A stretch of DNA of 15,426 nucleotides, taken from assembly GCA_900088475.1 (NCBI GenBank), contig FLMG01003801.1:1-15426 (forward strand), given 5' to 3'. This document shows, piece by piece, positions 1-7,900 of this stretch (position 1 is the stretch's first letter; the number at the start of each line of letters is the position of its first letter). The stretch is from Hyphochytrium catenoides. Lineage: Eukaryota > Sar > Hyphochytriomycetes > Hyphochytriales > Hyphochytriaceae. The position numbers were made by a program, and so were the translations under genes. The notes below the pieces were generated by a model. It was not told where the DNA came from, did no database searches, and was given only the letters and a program-made list of their open reading frames with translations.

Positions 1-414
1 CGCGGAGATTAAGAGAGGGGAAGTGAAAGAGAGAGAAAGAGAGAGAGAGAGGTGTGAAAGGGGGGCGAGAGAGACTGGGAGAGAAAAAGAGAGAGAGAGA
101 GAGGCGACTGTTCGAAGATGCGAGGAGCCGGTTCGATAGTGCTGGGAACAGTTTTCATCTCCTGAAAGCACTAGACAAAGGGACAGCCCGAAGTAGTCCA
201 TATGCAGAATATATAGCTACGTTATTCTACATAAAATCGATAATATGCAGAATGAGTAGAGTATGTAACGACTAATTGACCTGGGTTTCCATACCCGAGA
301 GGTAGGTTGACCTTGATTCCATACAATTTTCAGGGGTGGTGGATATTATGGGTAACATGGCTAGACTGGTGTGAGTGGCTTGGATCATGTGTGTATGTCC
401 CTCATCTTTCCTCT

Positions 415-466
<52 letters not shown>

Positions 467-1516
467 CATTCATTGCCCTGCTTTTTTATGGAGAGAGTTC
501 TCCTACACTCGCTTCTCACATCTAAGACAACTCTTTTCCTCCATCGCTCTCTCTGCTCATTTCCCTTCTTCATCCCTCTTTAAAAACCTACACTTCCCTT
601 ACCTTTTTTTTCCTATCTCCTCCTATCCTCCTCCACTTCCAATCACTCTCTCTCTCTTCTCTCATCGCTTTGTACCTAAACTTTTTACCTTCTTCCCCCA
701 CGCACCGGCTTCTTCCAATAGGAAACTTCTAAAAGAAAGATGGGGGCCGAGGAGACTTGTGACTAGCGATTAGCCCAACGCTTTAGGGAGAGAGAGATGA
801 GAGAGAAAGAGGGACAGAAAGAGAAGAAGAAAAAGGGAGAGAGAGACACACACAGAAGGCAGGGAGAAAGCCAGGAGGAGAGAACAAGAGTTAGAGAGAG
901 AGTTAGAGGGGCTTCCAGGGTAATGAGCCATAAATAGATCCTATTTTCATCTCTAGACAATCCTTTTCTCTCTCTTTCTCTCCATCTTCTCTCTCTCTCA
1001 TCTCTTCCCAAACGATTCCCTGTCTTCTTCCTTCTCTCTCTTTCTCCTCTTTCACTCTCTCCTTCTAGGGAGATGCAGCATTGTAAGAGAAGGAAAACAG
1101 ACGATAGACGGTACATACGCCGTGAGATTAAGCTAAAAACAGACTCCGCACTCCCGCATTTGGAGCTCCACTCTCTCCCTTCTCTTTCCGTTCACTCATC
1201 GCCCCGTACAGTGTGCAGTCAACGCCTCTCATCTTCTGTTCCCTGCAATTTCTCTCTCTTTCTTTCTCTCTCTCTTTCTGCCGATCAGTGTCTCTGAAGA
1301 TATATACACCTCGCGATCTCTCGTCGCGTCTCTATTTCTCTCTTTCCTGATGTGTGTGTTCCTCTCTCCCTGTCAATCGCTGGGAATGTCCTGACCCACT
1401 TTATATCTTCCGGAGCATTGCCTTCTCTCTCTCAGCGTTGCGTCTTTTCATGTTTCTAGCTGTGTCTCTCTCTTTCTCTCCTTATTAGAAGAGAGCAACA
1501 GAGATTGAGAGGACAG
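1..1516. other. 5' flank of the plus-strand gene, repeat-rich, no gene recognised
   Basis: No coding region can be supported here. The open frames in this stretch consist mostly of translated CT or GA tracts, giving Ser-Leu or Arg-Glu runs, and none shows a recognisable motif. The stretch holds GA-rich DNA at 22-105 and about 780-905, and CT-rich DNA at 421-460, 540-680, 960-1070 and 1240-1285. The more complex DNA at about 110-400 matches nothing I recognise. Promoter and 5' UTR of the gene starting at 1517 should lie in this stretch, but I see no defined core promoter element. An in-frame TAG at 1457-1459 bounds the coding frame upstream of the chosen ATG. Confidence 0.6.
421..460. repeat. 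Perfect (TC)20 microsatellite
   Basis: An uninterrupted TC dinucleotide tract of 40 bases. It is the longest perfect dinucleotide run in the upstream flank. It creates stop-free frames on both strands and explains several overlapping spurious frames here. Confidence 0.95.
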
Positions 1517-1702
1517 ATGGGAGGCCTGGATACCGAGAGTAATGAAAGAGAGAGAGAACGGAGAGAGAAGAGAGAGATTAGACTTAAGGGCTATCTTTTC
1601 AAGCAGGGACATGTCATCAAGAATATGAAGAAGAGATACTTTGTTCTCTCTTTATCGTCTCTCTCCTACTACACAGCTGCTAACGGAGGCTTCAAGGGCC
1701 AG
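1517..1702 (+). CDS. Exon 1: N-terminus and first half of PH domain
   Basis: 62 codons, ending in phase 0 at CAG before the donor gtaaga. It begins with a short repeat-derived Arg/Glu-rich stretch. It then gives the hallmark start of a PH domain: a K-G-Y-L-F-K-Q-G strand, N-M-K-K-R-Y-F-V-L, and L-S-Y-Y. The ATG at 1517 is the first after the in-frame stop at 1457. Confidence 0.8.
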
Positions 1703-1943
1703 GTAAGAGAGGATGGTGGATAGAGAGAGAACGAGGAGAGAGAGAGAAAGAGAGACTCAAAGAGAGGTATTCTAGAGAGAGAGAGAGAGAAAACGAGAGA
1801 GAGAGAGAATGAGAGAGAGAGAGAGAATGAGGCACACTTTTGTCCGCTTTTCATGGGCAATCAGCCTCGCACATGCCCCTCTCTCTCTTTTCCCCATCAT
1901 CAGCTCTTCAAGGTTCTAAGACCACGATCTCTCTCTCGATCGA

Positions 1944-1974
<31 letters not shown>

Positions 1975-4900
1975 ATTTTCCCCTTCTCGTCAATTCTTGT
2001 ATCTCCTCCCGGCACAGGTGCCCATGTCGGGACGGGCGCGAGTATATCGAGAGGGAAGAGACAAACGATCCCTTCGCTTCTCTTTGACACAGCCAGACAT
2101 CAGAAGCAAGGACGGGCGGCCTTACACTCTCGTCATGCAAGGTAAGACTCTCTTGTTCTCTCTCTCTTTCTCTGTGTCGATCTCCCACACTCTCCTTACG
2201 GTCTCCCACTCACTCTCGGTCAGCCTATCTCTCTTTGTGTCAGTCTTTCTCTCTCATTTTCTCTCTCTGTCTCTCTCTCTCTGTCTCTCTCTCTCTCGTG
2301 CCTTCTCTCTCTCTCACTCTCCTTCCCTTTTTCTGTTTCTCTGTCTTTTTCTCTCTCTATCTCTCTCTCCCTCCCTCTCTCTTTCTCTGTCTCTCTCTCT
2401 ATATATCTCTTTGTCTCTCTCTCTCTCTGCATCTCTCTCTGTCTCTGTGTCTCTCTCCCTTCTTCCTTTTTCACAACTGCATTCTTTTGTCCCTTTCTCT
2501 TCCCTTAGCTTCCTCTCAAGAGGAGATAGATACCTGGGTGACGGCCATTCGCGAGGTGATCTGGCAGCTTCATGGGGAGACAGAGAGAGCAAGCAAAGAG
2601 GGAGAAGGAGAAGAAGAGAGAGGAGAGAAGAAGCTGTTCTCTCCTTCTTCCACATACTCTTCCTCGACGTCTACCACCTCTTCCTCTGTCGCTTCGTCTG
2701 CTTCCTCCTCGTTCAAGAAAAGGCTAGACATCGGTCTCTTGAGGAGAACGAACAGCTCTCTCTCTTCTATCATGTCGGTTCTCTCTCCTCAGCAACAGCA
2801 GCAGCCGTTTCCTCTTCCTCCAAAGCGAGCACAAGAGAGAGGCTCGAAGGGAGAGACAGAGAGAGAAAGTGGCAGCACTCACAGCCGTCCGCTTCTCTCT
2901 TTCTCTTCCAAGAGAGGCTACATCATGTCTCTCCAAGAGAGAGAAGAAGAAGAAGAGGAAGAGTCCATGCTTCAGTGTCTAGAGATAGAGAAGAGGTACA
3001 CGACCGAGCAAGGGAGAAAGAGTCTCTACGACATCCTAGGATCCGAATGGAGAGACCTAGGAAAGAAAGAGAGAGAGAAACCAGAAGAACCATCGTCTCT
3101 CTCTCTCTCTCCCTCTCCTGACGAGAAGCTGGACCAAGACATCTCCTCTCTTCTCCTTCAGAACTTCTTCCGAGGGAGCCGCTATGTCCGCTTGCCCTTC
3201 GGAAGCGGAATCCTCCTGGCAGAATCAGGCAACTTTTCGGAATCTCGCTATGAAAATTCTGTACATCGCATCTGCTCGGACCTCCTCAGTCGAATGTGCG
3301 AGACAGAGAAGTGCCAGGCCCTGATCTGGGTGGGGCAGCAAGAGGGAGGAGGAGAGAGAGAAAAGAAAGAGAGAAATGAAGAGAGAGGACAAGCTGAGTT
3401 CTCTTCTCTCTCGTCTTACTCGTTTGCGGGTGTGACCGCACAGTTTGTCGGTCTCTTTGATATCCACTCTCTCTCTTCTCTCTCCGACGACAACCAGCAG
3501 CATGAAGGGGACGAAAAAGAGGAGAAGGAGAGAGAAGAGAGAAGGTATAAGGAAGAGAGAGAAGCCCTACCACGAAAGCTGCTAGCGGCACTGCATCTCA
3601 TTGACGTCATGGGAAGAATCCATTCTTCTCCCTCGTCTCTCTCTCCTGTCTCTTCTCTCTCCCGCCTCTATCAGGAAGTCCGGGTGAGAGTGAAGAGGCT
3701 GAAGGGAAATTTTGGGACCTTCGGTAAGTCGAACAGCCTCGGGGCATTATCTCGTCTCTTCTCTCTTACTTTTCTGTTCTTTCTCCCTCGGTCTTTCCTT
3801 GCTCCTGTCCCAGCACTTTCCTGCCTCAACCTATGTTGTCTTAGATGAGCTCATTCTGGAATGTCCCTAGGACTGACCAAGGTTTCTCTCTCTCTTTCTC
3901 TCTCTCTCCTTCTCTCTCTCTCTTTCTCTCTCTCTCCTTCTCTCTCTCTCTTTCTCTCTCTCTCCTTCCCCTTATCTTTACCCTCTTTCACTAGGTGGCC
4001 AAGCCCTGCACTCAGTAAGGCTCACAGCTGAACTGCTGGATCCTTGGAGAGTTGTATGGGCCTCTCAGCGAACAGAAAGAGAGAGAGAGAAGAAAGAGAG
4101 AAAGAGTGAAGGAGGAGAAGAAGAGATAACCTTTCAGATCTTTTACCTTCTCCAGAAGGCAGCCGAGAATGGAAACAGGCAGATAGCCGACTATCTCTCT
4201 CTCCCTAGCGGGCTCTCTCCCCGACACTGGAGAAGAGCCACTGGGAATGAAGAGAAAGAGAGAGACGAAGAAAGGAGGACAGCAAGGGACAATCATGAAG
4301 AGAGAGAGCGGGAGATATTTGAAGAGAGCCTCGAGCTTCTCTCTCTCTCTGAAGAGGAGCTCGGCTTCTTCTATCGGACTTTGTGCGCGATTCTCTGGCT
4401 TGCGGAACTTCCACTTCTCTCTCCTTCCTCTCGCCCTTCTCTCTCTTCTTCTCCTCTCTTCCAAGAGGTCAAAGAGAAGATTGCGTCTCTCCTTAGCGTT
4501 TCGATTGGAGCTCTAACGTCTGGAGAGGCAGAGTCTCTGGCTGTCTCTCTCTACCACAAGCTCTTCTCCTGGGTGTTAAGCAAGGCAAACGCGGTTCTCT
4601 CTCTCTCTTCCCTTCCGCCATCATCTTCTAACAGACAGTCAGATGCTGATGGTAGAGAGGATGGAGAAGAAGAGAGAGAAGACGAAGAGAGAGAGCTGGA
4701 CGCTCTCTTTCTCTCTGTCCCATCCACGAAGCGAAGCTCTAAGAGTTCCGTTGGCCAGTTCGCCACGAACTTTCTTCTGGAAGAGTTCTCCAGGCTTGTT
4801 CTCTCGGCCGCCAATGAAAATATAGAAGAGAGAGGTACCTTTAGACTTGCTCTTTATCTCTCTTTCCTTCTCCTTTGGCTTTCTGGACTGTTTTGTTCCT

Positions 4901-7900
4901 CTGTCTCTCCTTATGGTGTCTCCCTCGCTGGTGCGCCTGTCTCTCTCTCTTTTCCTTTTCTGATCTAGTCTCTCTTCTCTGCCAGGCGCTCTCTTGACTT
5001 TATACACTGTCTTTGCTCTTTTTCTCTTCAGTGTTGGCCTTGTTTCTCTCTCGTTTGCGCTCATTCTCTGGAACCATGGACTTGTGTCTCTCCCATCTCA
5101 AGGCAATTCCCAGCTTTGCTTTCTCCTTGTACCATCTCTCTCTCTCTCTCTGCCTCCTCTTCTGTCTTCCTGCGCGTAGTTCTGCTCTCGACTGTCTCTC
5201 ATACACCGCCTTCTTCGCTTTTCATTCTCTTTTGATCTATTTCTCTCTCTCTGTATACGCTTCCTCTCACAACTTTCCTCTCTTTTCCTTCTCTTTCTAA
5301 TCCTCTCTTTCTTTCTATCTCTCTCTCTCTCTCACCCTCTTCCTTTCCCGTGCCCGTACTTGTGCCGCGCAGACTCTCTCCCCCCCTCACTTCTCCTCAT
5401 TCGGGAACTTCAAGCTTTTAATGCCACGTCACGGTATCACAATGGAGTCAAAGACAGAGCGCAGCAGTTCTACTCCCGTCTCCTCTCTTGTCTCCAGCGC
5501 GAGAGATCTGGGAAAGAGCAAGAAATGGAAGAGAGAGATAGAAGAGAGAGAAGGTCCAGAGGCTCTCTCACTCCTCCGTGTCTCTCTTCCTTCAAGCTGC
5601 GAGAGGGACAGGCAATCGTCGATCACTCTGTGCACGAGGTGCCAGAGCTGGTCAGCTATCGACTCGACGAGGCATTTATAAGAGAAAACGAAATTTCTCT
5701 CCCACCTTCTCTTCTCTCTCTTCTGTGCTCGTCCAAGGATGACCATGTGCAGGTAACCGATAGCTTTCTTTCTCACTCTTCTCTCCCATATTCTCTCCCT
5801 CACTCTCTCGCTCTCCTATTCTGTCGCTCTCTCTCTCTCTTTCTTTCTCTGTCTTGTCTCTCTCTTTTTCCTTCTCTCTCTCTTTCTCTCGGCTTATCTT
5901 TCTCTCGGCTTCTCCTACTCTCGCTTTCTCTTCTCTCTCTCTCTCTTTTCTCTCACTCTTTGTCCCTCATATTTCATACACACCTCATCCTCTCCTTCTC
6001 TTTCCAAGCCTTTCTCTTTGTCGTTTCTCACTCTCCCTCTCATAGACGTCCTTGGAACTATGGACTAACTTGCTTCTCTCTTCTCTCTTCTAGTCTCTCT
6101 TCCCTCCCTCTTCAGTCGATGAGGATCTTAGTGTGGTTGTCTCTCTTCTAGAGAGAGTGAGGCGGCTGATAGAGAGAAGGAGAGAAGAATTGAGAGACTT
6201 TACGGTCAAGAGTCTCTATACACTCACAATTGACGCGGACAATGAACAATACAAGGTGAGAGACTCTCTCTCTTCCTCTTTCTCTCGGTTTGTCTCTTTT
6301 TGCTTTCTGTCTTTTCATTCTTCCCTACTCTCCTTCCTTATTTTGCGCCTCTCCGCCTCATGGCCCCTCTCACTCTTCCATCTTTCTCTGCTTTTCTTTC
6401 TCTTCCTCTTCAAATCTCTTAATCTTCTCTCTTCTTTCTCTCTTTCTTTGGGTCCTCTCTCTTTCTCTCTCATACCCATTCAACGTTGTGTTTGTAGTAT
6501 GGTGCGTCCCTTATCTTTGCTCTTTCTTCTCCTTGTGTATGCTCTGTCCCAGCTTACCTCAGCTAATGAAGCCCTCTTCTCTCTTGTCCCCACCTCTCTC
6601 TCTCTGTGTCTCTCTCTGTCTCTCTCTCTCTGTCTCTCTCTCTCTGTCTCTCTCTCTCTGTCTCTCTCTCTCTGTCTCTCTCTCTCTGTCTCTCTCTCTG
6701 TGTCTCTCTCTCTCTCTCTCTCTGTGTCTCTCTCTCTTCCTCTCTCTCTCTCTGTCTGTCTCTCTCTCTCTCTCTCTCCCTCTCTCTATCTCTATCTCTC
6801 TCTACTCGTTTTTCCTATCCTGCCTCTCTACCTTATCATAGCCCTCCCTCTCTCTTTCTCTCTCCGTAACACGCCTTGGTCTGCGCTATTTCTTTGACAG
6901 CCACAGCGCAAGCGCCTACATCTGCAAGAGAGAAGCCTTCCAGAAACACTTCCGTTGTCTTCTCTGGAAAGACGAAAGAAGGAAGAGAAAGACGGACAAA
7001 AACGAATCGAGAGAGAAAAGGCGGGAAAGAGAGGAAGAGCAGTGGAGAAATTTTTTGGAAGAGGCTATTTGCTGTGCCTCCACGCCTCGGGACTCGGAGA
7101 GAGAGGTGCTGGAGGGCATCATTCCTCCGCGAGACTTTCTCTCTCTCTCTTCTTCTTCTCTCTCCATCCGCCTGTGCTATGGCCTGGAGCGTCTGAGGAG
7201 AGAGAGACTGGTCATCTTGCAGTCTCTCCTTGTCAAGTTCCAGTCTCTCTGGCGCGGCCATCAGGCCAGAAAGTCTATGAAAGAGTATAGAGAGAGACTG
7301 GAGCAGTATCGTCTGCAGCTCAAAGCTTTCTATTCCCATTTCAATCCCATGAACGTCAAGAACGTAGACAGGATCTTGGCCAAGTTTCGAGGGAGAGAGA
7401 CTGTCCTCTTCCGCAAGCTGTAAGTGTCCTACGTTCACTCTCTCTCTCTGTGTCTCTCTCTCTTTGTCTCTTCCTTGCCCATATGCTGTCTGTTTCACCT
7501 CTTGTCTGGCGTATTGCTGGAAAAGCAGGAAGAGACAGTGGACTTTGTCTTTCAAAGGAAGGGAGACAATCGTGAGAGAGAGAGAGAGAAACAGCGACAA
7601 GAGACCTAGAAGAAACACTGGACTCGGAGCGTGTGCCTGAGAGAGAGAGAGAGACAGAAAAAAGAAATATATATATATAGAGAAAGAGAGAGAGAAAGGA
7701 AGAAAGAGAGACTAGCTCAAAACTCAACCTTGTTTACCTGATGTGTCGCGTCGCTAAGGTTCCTGACTGATTTGTCACTTGTTCTATCTTAGGTACGAGA
7801 AGTATAATCCTCAGAAGACAACCGGCGGAAGAGAAGAGAGAAAGTCTGCCACTGCAGACGAGGACAAGGTCTCTACGTGGTATCATCACTTAGAGGAAGA

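Noticed and set aside
270-335. Possible tRNA or structured RNA in the complex DNA near 300
   Set aside because: No cloverleaf arms or conserved TPsiC-like block could be found on either strand.
375-773. Possible small gene in the left flank (132 codons)
   Set aside because: It begins inside a CT tract and is Ser/Phe/Leu-rich with no motif; nothing distinguishes it from translated pyrimidine-rich DNA.
1853-3121. A long open frame of over 400 codons on the plus strand
   Set aside because: Only the part at 2018-2141 is a real exon (PH domain). The rest runs through CT-rich intron 2 and then out of frame through exon 3; it is open because CT/GA repeats contain no stops.
4012-4464. Minus-strand frame of 150 codons opposite exon 4
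   Set aside because: It is an antisense shadow of an exon that carries recognisable myosin-like blocks on the plus strand.
5031-5126. Candidate extra exon inside intron 4
   Set aside because: The frame into it works, but no donor in the proper phase joins it to exon 5 without a stop. It is kept only as a question in the findings.
6109-6114. Acceptor cttcag at 6114 for exon 6
   Set aside because: In phase 0 it reaches a stop within twelve codons. The tctag acceptor at 6093 gives an open frame with the expected helix.
6591-6805. Regularly spaced repeats that could be mistaken for a CRISPR array
   Set aside because: The period is 14 bases with no unique spacers, and it lies in an intron of a eukaryotic gene. 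It is a minisatellite.
6891-6900. Acceptor ttgacag at 6900 for exon 7
   Set aside because: Joined in phase 0 it reads out of frame and loses the converter-like, IQ and FY..NP segments. The acceptor ending at 6841 keeps frame, so the apparent frameshift disappears.
6856-7618. Minus-strand frame of 260 codons opposite exon 7
   Set aside because: Antisense shadow of the IQ/FY..NP exon. The plus-strand reading has clear motifs and this one has none.
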